The notes beneath the pieces are model-generated. The model worked only from the letters and a program-made list of their open reading frames with translations, did not search any database and was not told the DNA's origin. Below are positions 16,150 to 25,038 of a stretch of DNA of 46,828 nt, in pieces. Both the position numbers and the translations under genes were made by a program. How positions within the stretch are numbered: position 1 is the stretch's first letter; each line of letters begins with the position of its first letter. Source of the DNA: Spirochaetota bacterium (GTDB taxonomy: Bacteria > Spirochaetota > UBA4802 > UBA5550); NCBI GenBank assembly GCA_022709405.1, contig JAKLIV010000010.1, forward strand, positions 1-46,828. The letters run 5' to 3'.

Positions 16150-18081
16150 ATGGGCGATTCAGCAGCATATAAGATTTTGAGGGAGCACCTGGTCGAAGGA
16201 GAGCTCGTTCCCGGCAATGAAATCGGGATCAGGATCGACCAGACCCTGACCCAGGACGCCACGGGCACCATGGCGTACCTTCAGTTCGAGGCCATGAACA
16301 TCCCGCGGGTGAAGACCGAAATATCGGTTTCGTATGTCGACCACAACACCCTCCAGATGGGATTCGAAAACGCCGACGACCACAGGTATCTCCAGACCAT
16401 GAACGCTCAGTACGGCATCTACCATTCGAAGGCCGGCAACGGCATCTGCCACCAGGTTCATCTCGAGCGCTTTGGCAGGCCGGGGGCCACGCTGCTTGGC
16501 TCCGACAGCCACACCCCGACCGGGGGAGGCATCGGGATGATAGCGATCGGCGCCGGCGGGCTCGATGTTGCGGTGGCCATGGGAGGGGGGCCCTTTTATC
16601 TAACGGCTCCCCGGATGATCAATATCAGCCTGACAGGAAAACTCAGGCCGTGGGTTTCGGCCAAGGACGTGATACACACGGTGCTCGGGATTTTAACTAC
16701 AAAGGGGAATGTCGGCGCGGTAGTCGAGTATACCGGGCCGGGCGTGAAGACACTCAGCGTGCCCGAAAGGGCGACCATAACCAACATGGGCGCCGAGCTC
16801 GGCGTGACCACGTCCCTTTTCCCGAGCGATTCGGTCACCCTCGGGTTCCTGAAGGCGCAGGGCCGAGAAAAAAACTGGGAGGAAATTCTTCCGGACCCTG
16901 ATGCGACATACGACAGGACCATTGATCTCGACCTTTCCACCGTCGTTCCCATGATCGCCTGCCCGCATTCGCCTGATAACATCAAGAAAATATCAGAGAT
17001 CAAGGGCATGGCGATCGATCAGGTCGCGATCGGGAGCTGTACGAATTCATCGTATAAAGACCTGATGATCGTGGCCTCCATCCTCAGGGGAAAGAAAGTG
17101 CATCCGGCAGTGAGCCTTATCGTGGCGCCAGGATCGAAGCAGGTCTTCGAGATGATCGCGCGCAACGGAGCGCTCGCCGACATGGTTGCGAGCGGCGCCC
17201 GCATCATGGAATCAGCGTGCGGGTTCTGCATCGGGGCCGGCCAGGCGCCGATAACCGGCGGCGTGTCGCTCCGCACCAACAACCGCAACTTCGAGGGAAG
17301 GTCCGGGACCGACAGCGGGAAGGTATATCTGCTGAGCCCCGAGGCCGCCGCCCTGTCTGCGCTTGTGGGCGCGCTCGTCGACCCGCTGGATGTTCCGGCC
17401 GGGGATTATCCCGCGATAAAGCTACCGAAGAGCTTTCTCATCGACGATTCTATGATCATCCCGCCGTCGTCCTCTCCGGTCGAAATCTTCAGGGGCCCTA
17501 ACATCGGCGACCCGCCGTACACCGACCCGCTTGGCGACACGATCTCGGGCGTCATTGGCCTCAAGGTCGGCGACAAGATAACCACGGACCACATCATGCC
17601 TGCCGGGCAAAGGCTCAAGTATCGTTCGAACATTCCGGCGTACTCGCGCTACGTGTATGAAAACGTGGATCCGGCCTTTTCACGGCGCGCGCTGGAAAAC
17701 AAGAACAGGGGAGTCATGACCGCAATCGTCGGGGGTCAGAGCTACGGCCAGGGATCGAGCAGGGAGCACGCCGCTATCTGCCCCATGTACCTCGGAGTGC
17801 GCGTGATCATGGCGAAGTCGTTCGAGCGCATCCATTCTGCGAACCTGATCAATTTCGGCATCATACCGCTTGTTTTCAAGAACGAATCGGATTACGAACG
17901 CATTAACACGGGCGACTCTTTCACCGCGTCGGGCCTCATCGGTCAGGTCTCGAAAGGAAACGATGTTCTGGTTGAAATCGCCGGAGTGGAGTACCTGTTC
18001 ACTCTTCTGGCTTCCGAAAGGCAGAGAAAGATTCTCGTCGATGGCGGATTGCTGAATTTCACGAGAAAAAATATTTCGTGA
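16150..18081 (+). CDS. acn: Aconitate hydratase
   Basis: About 643 residues. TAGGAG at 16138-16143 sits right against an earlier in-frame ATG at 16144, so the ATG at 16150 is the better start. It converts citrate to isocitrate through cis-aconitate with a 4Fe-4S cluster. The cluster cysteines are in GSCTNSS and in ACGFCIGAG (CxxC). Other aconitase signatures are LGSDSHTPTGGG and, in the C-terminal swivel domain, GGQSYGQGSSREHA. The length fits the shorter bacterial aconitases related to the mitochondrial type, not the 890-residue AcnA. The next gene starts 4 bases after the stop. Confidence 0.95.
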   Translation: MGDSAAYKILREHLVEGELVPGNEIGIRIDQTLTQDATGTMAYLQFEAMNIPRVKTEISVSYVDHNTLQMGFENADDHRYLQTMNAQYGIYHSKAGNGICHQVHLERFGRPGATLLGSDSHTPTGGGIGMIAIGAGGLDVAVAMGGGPFYLTAPRMINISLTGKLRPWVSAKDVIHTVLGILTTKGNVGAVVEYTGPGVKTLSVPERATITNMGAELGVTTSLFPSDSVTLGFLKAQGREKNWEEILPDPDATYDRTIDLDLSTVVPMIACPHSPDNIKKISEIKGMAIDQVAIGSCTNSSYKDLMIVASILRGKKVHPAVSLIVAPGSKQVFEMIARNGALADMVASGARIMESACGFCIGAGQAPITGGVSLRTNNRNFEGRSGTDSGKVYLLSPEAAALSALVGALVDPLDVPAGDYPAIKLPKSFLIDDSMIIPPSSSPVEIFRGPNIGDPPYTDPLGDTISGVIGLKVGDKITTDHIMPAGQRLKYRSNIPAYSRYVYENVDPAFSRRALENKNRGVMTAIVGGQSYGQGSSREHAAICPMYLGVRVIMAKSFERIHSANLINFGIIPLVFKNESDYERINTGDSFTASGLIGQVSKGNDVLVEIAGVEYLFTLLASERQRKILVDGGLLNFTRKNIS

Positions 18082-18085
18082 GTGC

Positions 18086-18787
18086 ATGATGCCTGCAAGC
18101 CCCGATACTATCCTCTGCCAGCCGGATGTAAAAAAGGGATGCAGCGCATGCTGCGGGCTGTTCAATCACCGTCGGCTCGACCGCAGGTTCCTCGCCGGAT
18201 TTCTCGAGAGAAACACCGAAGAACAGACATCATGCTTTCAAATTTCGGATGCGGTTGCAGATGCATTCCCGGGACCTGTCCGCGATCAAGCGTCATACAT
18301 ATGCCCGTTTCAGGGATTCGTTTTCCCGGGAAGGCCGGGCTGCCTGATCCACCCCGGCCTTAGAGGAGAAGACCTCCGCGACCGTTCTTTTTTCGGCAAA
18401 AAAATATGCGACGGTTTCCTGTGTCCGGCGTATTCGGTCCTGACGGAGGCAGAAAAAAAAGACCTGATCTGCCTGGTGGACGACTGGTATCTCTACACCG
18501 TTGCCGTGATCGACCCGGAAAGCTTTTCGTGGATAATGAGGAATGCAAGGGATTTATGCGCGGGTAATGACAAGGCGGATTCGTTCAGGCCGCTTGTTTT
18601 GTCCGCACTCAATATGCACGCGCGATGCCTCGATGAGTACCCGGGACCGGTTTTCTTCTATGCACTCCCCGAATACAATCTCGCTAAAGGCGGCTACACC
18701 CTGACAGCCGACGATGAAAGGGCCGCGGCGGAACGGGAGAGTATCATAAAAACGATGGCCCGCCTTGTTGAAAAAGCGGGCCGGTAG
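18086..18787 (+). CDS. Cysteine-rich protein, possible metal- or cluster-binding
   Basis: 233 residues with ten or more cysteines, including KGCSACCG near the N-terminus, CPF, CLIHP and CDGFLCP. The spacing (CxxCC, then CPF and a CLIH) resembles the YkgJ/UPF0153-type zinc or iron cluster proteins, but the match is not certain. No signal peptide. It starts 4 bases after the aconitase stop, with ATG at 18086 or 18089, so the two are likely co-translated. Confidence 0.7.
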   Translation: MMPASPDTILCQPDVKKGCSACCGLFNHRRLDRRFLAGFLERNTEEQTSCFQISDAVADAFPGPVRDQASYICPFQGFVFPGRPGCLIHPGLRGEDLRDRSFFGKKICDGFLCPAYSVLTEAEKKDLICLVDDWYLYTVAVIDPESFSWIMRNARDLCAGNDKADSFRPLVLSALNMHARCLDEYPGPVFFYALPEYNLAKGGYTLTADDERAAAERESIIKTMARLVEKAGR

Positions 18788-18801
18788 ATTTTTCGTGCGG
18801 T

Positions 18802-18821
18802 AAAAAAAGCCTTGAAAAGGC
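18802..18821 (-). terminator. Rho-independent terminator of minus-strand barrel gene
   Basis: On the minus strand a five-base-pair stem, GCCTT/AAGGC, with a three-base loop is followed by seven T (complement of 18802-18808). It lies 19 bases after the stop of the barrel gene at 18840. Confidence 0.75.
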
Positions 18822-18839
18822 GAATTTTACGTATGGCGC

Positions 18840-19736
18840 TTACAGTGAATACGAAATCCCGACAGTGGCGTAGAACCTGTTGATGTCCTTGTTTCCCCAG
18901 TAATCTTCCATGGGAACGATGATGTAGTTGAACCCGCCTTTTATGGTGAACCCGCCGCGCTCGTAGGTCAGGTTGGTCGAGAGCGTTATATCGCTTATCC
19001 CGTTCGTGTCTTCGAAGTAGCTATAGTAATATCCTATGGACAGGCCGAAATCCATGATGAGGGTCTTGGTCAGCCTGAAGTCATGGCTGCCGAAAAGCTG
19101 GAGATACAGGTCGTTGTACTGTTCTTCGTGAAAATAAAAATCATGCGTGTATTTCAATCCGGGCGAAAACGGGATTGCGTCCAGTGTCGCCCAGACGCTC
19201 AGGTTCATCATGCTGTTTTCTTCGCGGTTGAACGTGTAGTAGTACCACAGATCGGCGCCGAGAGTCGCCTTGTCCTCGAAGGAGTAGCTGTAGTCGAGCC
19301 CGAACGAAGCCGCCTGCCTGCCGCCGACCGACGCCTGTTCTTTTCCGTCAAAGAGGTAATCCTGCGAAAGCTCGCATCCCACCGAAACCTGGAGCCCGGT
19401 ATCGAGCACCGAATACGATATCGACGGAAAAAACGCGCCGTCCCTGTTGAACCAGTATGTTCCGCGCCAGAGATAATCGCTCATGTAATCGAGGCTGAAG
19501 CAAAGACCGATGGGCTTCCACTTGCGGTCCGGGACCACGATGTCTTTTTCCTCGGTCTGCAGCGCGGCGTCGGCGGTTCTGGCGGTCTCGGCCGGCTGGG
19601 CTTTTTCGGCGGGAGCGGATTGCTCCGCCGTTTTTTCCTTGGCTGCGGGTTTTGCCGCCTTCTGCTGTGTGGTCTGCGCCCAGGCCAGGGTGGTCAGGGC
19701 GCATATTGTCAGTATCAGGGCAAATGTCTTTTTCAT
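18840..19736 (-). CDS. Outer-membrane barrel protein with Ala/Lys/Glu-rich periplasmic linker (TorF-like)
   Basis: 298 residues from the ATG at 19736, where GGAG is well placed and a signal peptide begins (MKKTFALILT, cleavage after AWA). After it comes a low-complexity linker of about 55 residues rich in A, K, E and Q, which may cross or touch the peptidoglycan. The barrel starts with a SDYLWRG motif, as in the TorF/gcw-type putative porins, and contains further aromatic-rich strands, ending in SYSL. It is a single-gene unit with its own terminator. Any transport role is unknown. Confidence 0.7.
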   Translation of the reverse strand: MKKTFALILTICALTTLAWAQTTQQKAAKPAAKEKTAEQSAPAEKAQPAETARTADAALQTEEKDIVVPDRKWKPIGLCFSLDYMSDYLWRGTYWFNRDGAFFPSISYSVLDTGLQVSVGCELSQDYLFDGKEQASVGGRQAASFGLDYSYSFEDKATLGADLWYYYTFNREENSMMNLSVWATLDAIPFSPGLKYTHDFYFHEEQYNDLYLQLFGSHDFRLTKTLIMDFGLSIGYYYSYFEDTNGISDITLSTNLTYERGGFTIKGGFNYIIVPMEDYWGNKDINRFYATVGISYSL

Positions 19737-19891
19737 ATACTGCTCCGGTTTGTTGGATCGATCCCGCCAGGTAAAATGTTCTGTCAATTCAGTGACCTTG
19801 TGGCAGGCCAGATGAATAAAATGGGAAATCGCGATAAAACTTGCAAATACTTTTTTCAGGACGCTTCAAAATGTAGTTTATTGAACTTCCC

Positions 19892-21223
19892 TTAAAAAAC
19901 GGTCTTGATAGCCTGATGGATGTTCTGCACTCCCTTTATGGAACCCTCGAAACCGGCGGCTTTCGCTTCGGCCGTGTCCTGCTCGGAGAGCACCAGGGTC
20001 TTGAATCCCGAATGCATGAACTCCTTCACCCTTCGCGCGCACTGGGGGACCGGCCGCAGCGATCCTGAAAGCGATATCTCGCCCAGAAATCCGACACCCT
20101 CGGGGATTACGGCGTCGTTCATGCTCGATGCGATAGCCATGGCCACTGCCAGGTCTGCAGCAGTCTCGGTAATGCGAAACCCCCCGGCAATGTTGATGAA
20201 CACATCGAAGGTGCTGAGCTTCAATCCGGCATGCCGCTCGAGCACGGCCGTGATCAGCACGAGCCTGTTCTGGTCCAGGCCGTCGGCCATCCGCCTCGGA
20301 TTGGAAAAGCTGGTGAACGAAACCAGCGACTGCACCTCGAAGAGCACCGTCCTGCTTCCCTCGAGAGCGGCCGATACCGCGTTGCCCGGCGAGTCCTGGC
20401 CGAACGGGTTGAGGAATATCCTGTTTTTGTCGCGCACCTCGGCCAGGCCCTTTTCTCCCATCCTGAACAGGCCGATTTCGTTTACCGATCCGAACCTGTT
20501 CTTGAACGCCCTGAGCATCCGGAACTCCCTGGAAAAATCGCCTTCGAAATACAGGACCGTGTCCACGATGTGCTCCAGGAGCTTGGGCCCTGCGATGCTT
20601 CCCTCCTTGGTGACATGGCCGATGAGGATCACCGGTACGCCGGTCGTTTTGGCCATGGAGACCAGCCGCGCCGAGGAGTCCCTCATCTGGGCCACTGACC
20701 CGGCTATTCCCGGGACCTGGCGGGAATACATCGTCTGTATCGAGTCGACGATGATGCAGCCCGGCTTCTCGTTTTCGGCGGCCTGGAGAATGTCCTCGAC
20801 CGCGGTTCCGGTCATGATCCTGATGCGGCCGATGTCGAGGCCGAGCCGGTGGGCGCGCTGGCGTATCTGGAACGGCGACTCCTCTCCCGACACGTAGAGG
20901 GTGTCCATGAACGAGGCGATCTGGAGTGCAAGCGTAGACTTGCCGATGCCGGGTTCGCCTCCGATGAGGAGCACGGAGCCGGGCACGATGCCGCCGCCGC
21001 ACACGATGTTGAACTCTCCGATGCCGGTCGTTATGCGGCCGGTTTCGGCGAAATCGACCGAGGAGAGAGGGACCGCGCCGGAGGATGCGCTTTCAGTGCG
21101 GGGCGGGGCTGCCGGGGTGTCGGCGATGCTGTTCCATTCGCCGCATTCGGGACAGCGCCCGTACCACTTGGAGAACTCCGCGCCGCATGCTGCGCAGAGG
21201 TAGATGTCCTTTTTTTTGGCCAT
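19892..21223 (-). CDS. radA: DNA repair protein RadA
   Basis: 443 residues, standard for RadA (Sms), a RecA-related helicase that processes branched recombination intermediates. The N-terminal zinc finger uses C10, C13, C24 and C27. The Walker A motif GGEPGIGKST is at 88-97. The RadA-specific KNRFG motif is near residue 248. The C-terminal part is the Lon-protease-like domain with SAD-type GVGFLGEISLSG. The ATG overlaps the mlaD-like stop codon (TAATG), so it is translated from the same mRNA. Confidence 0.97.
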   Translation of the reverse strand: MAKKKDIYLCAACGAEFSKWYGRCPECGEWNSIADTPAAPPRTESASSGAVPLSSVDFAETGRITTGIGEFNIVCGGGIVPGSVLLIGGEPGIGKSTLALQIASFMDTLYVSGEESPFQIRQRAHRLGLDIGRIRIMTGTAVEDILQAAENEKPGCIIVDSIQTMYSRQVPGIAGSVAQMRDSSARLVSMAKTTGVPVILIGHVTKEGSIAGPKLLEHIVDTVLYFEGDFSREFRMLRAFKNRFGSVNEIGLFRMGEKGLAEVRDKNRIFLNPFGQDSPGNAVSAALEGSRTVLFEVQSLVSFTSFSNPRRMADGLDQNRLVLITAVLERHAGLKLSTFDVFINIAGGFRITETAADLAVAMAIASSMNDAVIPEGVGFLGEISLSGSLRPVPQCARRVKEFMHSGFKTLVLSEQDTAEAKAAGFEGSIKGVQNIHQAIKTVF

Positions 21224-22098
21224 TATTTTTCCGGGGTGAAAAAGAGCTTCGAGGGGTTCTTTTCAAGGGATTTGAAGAGCTTCTTGGCCGAGACCGACGC
21301 GTCCCTGAGATTGTCGTAGATTTCCTCGTCGGTGACGATTTTGCCCAGCGTGCCTTTGCCGTTCTCGATGCGGTAGATTATCTTGTTCAGGTTCGCCGAC
21401 GTTTCTGAAAGATTGCGCAGAGTGACCGAGATGTCCTCCTTGTTTTCCTCGGTCAGGTCGGCCACGTGCTTCGATATTTTGTTCAGGTTGATCATGAAGG
21501 TGTGTATCTGCCGAGAGGTCAGGGCGACCATGGCCCTGAAAGAAAGAATGCTCTTGCGGATGTCATACCGGTTCTCTTCGGAAATCTTGTTCAGGTTTTC
21601 GACGAACTGCTTCGAGTTCTGCATGATTTCGGCGAGCACCTGCCCTCCGCTTTCATCCTGCATGAAGCTCTGGAACGTGAGCATCATCTGGTCGAAGCTC
21701 GCAGGGTCAATGCCGTATACCTTGTCGCCGTCCTGGAAAAAATCGTCGACCTTGGACGATGGGGGAACGAAAGCGTTGATGTATTTTTCGCCGATGAGGC
21801 CCGAGGTGAATATCGCGAACTTGGTCGATCGGATCAATGTATATTTTTTTTCGATCCAGACCGTGACCTCGGTCTTTTCGCCCGACTGGGTGATCGATTC
21901 GACCTGTCCGATCTTGATACCGCCGCCGATCTTTACCGGGGAGCCAACCCTGAGATCGTTCAGGAAACCGTAATAGATATGGAGCTTGTACCCTTTCTGT
22001 GCGACGTTGATCTGCGCGAGCAGCGCAACCAAGGTTATGAATATGGTAAAGCTGGCGGTGATCATCAGCCCTACTTTGGCTTCATTGGTGATTTTCAT
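21223..22098 (-). CDS. MlaD/MCE domain protein (ABC-type lipid transport, substrate-binding component)
   Basis: 291 residues from the ATG at 22098, preceded by AGGAGAAGGG. A single N-terminal transmembrane helix (about 9-31) is followed by an MCE domain (residues about 35-115) with GSPVKIGGGIKIGQVESI. A long predicted alpha-helical tail then carries several NLNKI repeats. MCE proteins form hexameric rings that carry phospholipids across the periplasm. The permease and ATPase partners (MlaE, MlaF) are not in the window. It overlaps radA by one base. Confidence 0.85.
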   Translation of the reverse strand: MKITNEAKVGLMITASFTIFITLVALLAQINVAQKGYKLHIYYGFLNDLRVGSPVKIGGGIKIGQVESITQSGEKTEVTVWIEKKYTLIRSTKFAIFTSGLIGEKYINAFVPPSSKVDDFFQDGDKVYGIDPASFDQMMLTFQSFMQDESGGQVLAEIMQNSKQFVENLNKISEENRYDIRKSILSFRAMVALTSRQIHTFMINLNKISKHVADLTEENKEDISVTLRNLSETSANLNKIIYRIENGKGTLGKIVTDEEIYDNLRDASVSAKKLFKSLEKNPSKLFFTPEK

Positions 22099-22158
22099 GG
22101 CCCTTCTCCTGATGGTATCACTATGCAATAAAAAGTTAAAAAATCAAGATTAAATTGC

Positions 22159-22188
22159 TTGATATATCATATTTACGCCGAATAATAT
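22159..22188 (+). promoter_or_regulatory. Possible sigma-70-type promoter of PilZ gene
   Basis: TTGATA (22159-22164), 18 bases, TAATAT (22183-22188), with the gene start at 22209. Confidence 0.35.
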
Positions 22189-22208
22189 AGCGGATAGCAG
22201 GAGATCGC

Positions 22209-23354
22209 ATGTCATTCGTCAGAGACCGAAAAAGAGATCTGAAGCTCGTTACCGAGATCGACAAGATAGACGGAATCCTGAGAAAGTACATCAATACCGG
22301 GAACCTCTTCCTGAAATCGCCGCTGGAAAACGACCGCGTCGATTACGTCTCGCGCGACGAAAAAACCATAACCCTGACCTTCTCCCACGAATTGACCGAA
22401 AAAGAGGCGGCGGTGTACACCTTCGTCTCGGACCGTTACGTGCAGTTCAATCTCGAGGTTGAATCGAAGGCGGGAGGGGGCCGCCCGCCCTGCACCTACG
22501 TGATGAAGATCAAATCATGCGCGCTCGCGGCCGAGAAGCGGATCGAGGATCGCTACAGCTTCGAAACCGACCATCCCAGGATCACGAAGATAATGGTGTC
22601 GAAAGTGCGGGAGAGCGAGGCCGAGCTGAGAAAGTCCATAGCTGTTCAGGTCATCATCAAGGATTTTCTCGACAGGCTCGAGGAATACGATCTGAAGAAG
22701 GCCTATTTCGGCAATGAGAAAGACATTCCGGCCGAGGTTCTCTTCGTCACGGAAAAGAAAAAAGCCGTCGTGGTCGCCGACCTTCGGGATATGAAAGCTT
22801 TTTTCTCCGAAAACGACCCTTTCATCAAATCCGCGTTTGACTCGAAATTCAGGAGCGACCTTGAGGTTGGATTTCGAAAATATTCGAAGGAATTCAGGTC
22901 TCTGGTCATTCAACCGGTCGAGTTCCAGTCTCTTCTCGGCGATGTTTTTCTGGTCTGCTATCTTGTCCTGGCGACCCGGGAGCGCGGTATCGACGCGGAT
23001 GAGGCTGAAAGGATCGCGGGTTTTTCGAGCGAGATCTCGGAGAAAATACACAAGGGAAACTACCGCGAATTCGATGCGAAAGGCAAGGTCGTCAATATTT
23101 CCATGAGCGGGGCCCTGGTCGAGATTGACGACGAAAACCTAATCAAGAATCTCTCCCTTCTTGACGGCATATTGTTCAATCTGGTGTTCAAGCTTCGCGA
23201 TCCGATACGCATATCGGCCCTGGTGGTTTACATAAAAAATGTCGACAAGGGCGTGTATAATATCGGCATCGAGTTCAAGGGCTCCTTCTTCGGGCCCGAA
23301 TGCCGTAAAGTGATCGAAGAAAGACTGCGGACCATGAACCGGGCTTCCGGTTGA
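22209..23354 (+). CDS. PilZ domain protein (c-di-GMP binding candidate)
   Basis: 381 residues with an AGGAG ribosome binding site. The last 100 residues form a PilZ domain with the NISMSGALVEI element (N-x-S-x-x-G). An upstream arginine motif (RxxxR) is not clear: candidates lie before the domain (R-EFDAKGKVVN). Residues 1-280 have no recognised domain apart from a possible second PilZ-like N-terminal half (YVSRDEKTITLTF). If c-di-GMP binds, the protein could couple second-messenger levels to motility or envelope functions. It is followed 28 bases later by the VWA gene, probably in one transcript. Confidence 0.7.
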   Translation: MSFVRDRKRDLKLVTEIDKIDGILRKYINTGNLFLKSPLENDRVDYVSRDEKTITLTFSHELTEKEAAVYTFVSDRYVQFNLEVESKAGGGRPPCTYVMKIKSCALAAEKRIEDRYSFETDHPRITKIMVSKVRESEAELRKSIAVQVIIKDFLDRLEEYDLKKAYFGNEKDIPAEVLFVTEKKKAVVVADLRDMKAFFSENDPFIKSAFDSKFRSDLEVGFRKYSKEFRSLVIQPVEFQSLLGDVFLVCYLVLATRERGIDADEAERIAGFSSEISEKIHKGNYREFDAKGKVVNISMSGALVEIDDENLIKNLSLLDGILFNLVFKLRDPIRISALVVYIKNVDKGVYNIGIEFKGSFFGPECRKVIEERLRTMNRASG

Positions 23355-23382
23355 TCCTCCAGATATATTACCGGTACGACAG

Positions 23383-25038
23383 ATGAAAATTTTTGCAGCC
23401 GTGATGTTTAACCTCCTTTTGCTGATGGGTCCCCTTTTCGGAGAAACGGCGATACTTCCGTACCGGGTCGTAAATCCTTCGGAATTCTTTCCCGAATCCA
23501 GCGGGGCCGAGTATTCCCGCATCCTGTATCTGACCGCGACCCTGAAAAAAAAGGTCCTCATCGCGACCCCGGAAAGCGTCGAGATCGACATTCAGCGGCT
23601 CCGTCTCGAACCGGTCATCACCGATGAGGAAGTCGAACTGCTGGGCAGGACCCGCCAGTTCGACTATGTGCTCTCCGGCTCTCTGTCCAGAGTAAAGGAC
23701 CGCTATATCTCCAGGACCAGGTTATACGCCGTCAGGGACAGGAAGGTCATCCTGGAAACCGAGAACGCATCCAGGGACCTTTTTTCCCTGGCCGTCATGG
23801 ACGTGAACGACGCGTTCAGCGGCTACCCCGCGGCCGAAAAAAAACGGGTATCGAGGGAGATCGACATCGCGGTGCTGCTCGATTCGTCGTACAGCATGAA
23901 GGACGACCTGAAGAATGTAAAGGAAGGCCTCTCGGCCTTTTTCACTTCGCTGGTCGACGGCAGGGGATACTCGACCAGAATGCACATCTTGCCGTTTTCA
24001 GACAGGGTTTCGCCGGAAAGGGCGGTGATATCGGCCGAAACCCCGGTCTCGCTCAGGCAGGGGCTTTCGCGGGTCAAGGCGCTGGGTAAAAGCGGAAGCG
24101 AAGAGCTTGCAGGCTCTTTCAGGTATGCCCTGAAAAACATCCGCTGGAGACGGGACGCGGACAGGCTGATGATTCTAATCACGAATTCTTCAGCGGCCAG
24201 ATCGATTCAACTTGAAGACCAGGCATATACGGCGCAGAGGATGAAGGTGCCGGTCTTTTCGGTCATTTGCGGACGCGTCACCGACAGGGGAGCCCATCCT
24301 GTCAGGAGAATCAGCGAGATGACCGGAGGCCGCACGTTTACCATGACCTACCATAAAAGCTTCATCGGCGCTTCAGGCAGGAAAGGCGACCTCTATCTGG
24401 AAAGGGGAAGGCTCTTCTATTCCCCGGTCCATACCGGCAGCTGGAAGGACGGCTTGCTGAAAGAGGACCCTCTGAACCCTGCGTACCTCAGGTTCGACGA
24501 TAAGTTCCAGGAGATGAGGAATGAGATCGATTCTTCCGGGGTCAATCCGGACACCATGATCGCGGCGTACCAAAAGGCGGCGCTCGAGCCGGTTCTCAAG
24601 GAAAACCCGCTTGAAAGCAACGCTGTCAATCTCTTCGAATCCATGGTGGTCAAATACACCGGCGGTTTCATCGCCGAAAAAGAGCCCGTCGCCAGGGTGC
24701 TCCTGTCGGATGGAAGGGTTTCGTTCTGGGCCGGAGTGTACGACAGGGAGACGGCCGCTTTTTTCAGCGGCAAGGAGCGGGACGGTTATTTCTTTCCTCT
24801 GGGGATTATAGTCAGGGAGGACAGCAGGGAAAACTACGGCCTTGCGTTCGAGCCGTGCATTACCGGCATTGCAAGCGCCGATATACCTGCCGCGGCAAAA
24901 ACTGACATCTCCCGGATACTCGCGAACAGGGACGAACATCTTTCACGCGGTATCGCATCGCGTTCACTGTGGTTCGTTTCGGTGAAGGTGGAGGCGGTTG
25001 AGTACGCGGGTGTGCAGCGGGATTTCAGGGAGCCCTGA
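23383..25038 (+). CDS. Exported von Willebrand factor A domain protein
   Basis: 551 residues. The N-terminus is a signal peptide (about residues 1-20). The VWA domain starts near residue 160, with a MIDAS motif D167-S169-S171 (DSSYS) and a second conserved stretch ITNSS, so divalent-metal binding is plausible. The preceding part (residues 25-140) contains a YVLSGSLSR strand typical of exported spirochaetal proteins with a putative curli-assembly or TolB-like beta domain. It meets the minus-strand HDOD gene stop to stop, with no gap and no terminator. Confidence 0.75.
   Translation: MKIFAAVMFNLLLLMGPLFGETAILPYRVVNPSEFFPESSGAEYSRILYLTATLKKKVLIATPESVEIDIQRLRLEPVITDEEVELLGRTRQFDYVLSGSLSRVKDRYISRTRLYAVRDRKVILETENASRDLFSLAVMDVNDAFSGYPAAEKKRVSREIDIAVLLDSSYSMKDDLKNVKEGLSAFFTSLVDGRGYSTRMHILPFSDRVSPERAVISAETPVSLRQGLSRVKALGKSGSEELAGSFRYALKNIRWRRDADRLMILITNSSAARSIQLEDQAYTAQRMKVPVFSVICGRVTDRGAHPVRRISEMTGGRTFTMTYHKSFIGASGRKGDLYLERGRLFYSPVHTGSWKDGLLKEDPLNPAYLRFDDKFQEMRNEIDSSGVNPDTMIAAYQKAALEPVLKENPLESNAVNLFESMVVKYTGGFIAEKEPVARVLLSDGRVSFWAGVYDRETAAFFSGKERDGYFFPLGIIVREDSRENYGLAFEPCITGIASADIPAAAKTDISRILANRDEHLSRGIASRSLWFVSVKVEAVEYAGVQRDFREP

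Noticed and set aside
17732-17743. GGGGTCAGAGCT in the aconitase gene, 11 of 12 bases of the dispersed motif
   Set aside because: It encodes the invariant GQSYGQGSS segment of aconitases, so codon constraint explains the resemblance.
19878-21002. A 374-codon minus-strand frame overlapping radA
   Set aside because: Arg/Gly/His-rich shadow in another frame of the well-supported radA gene.
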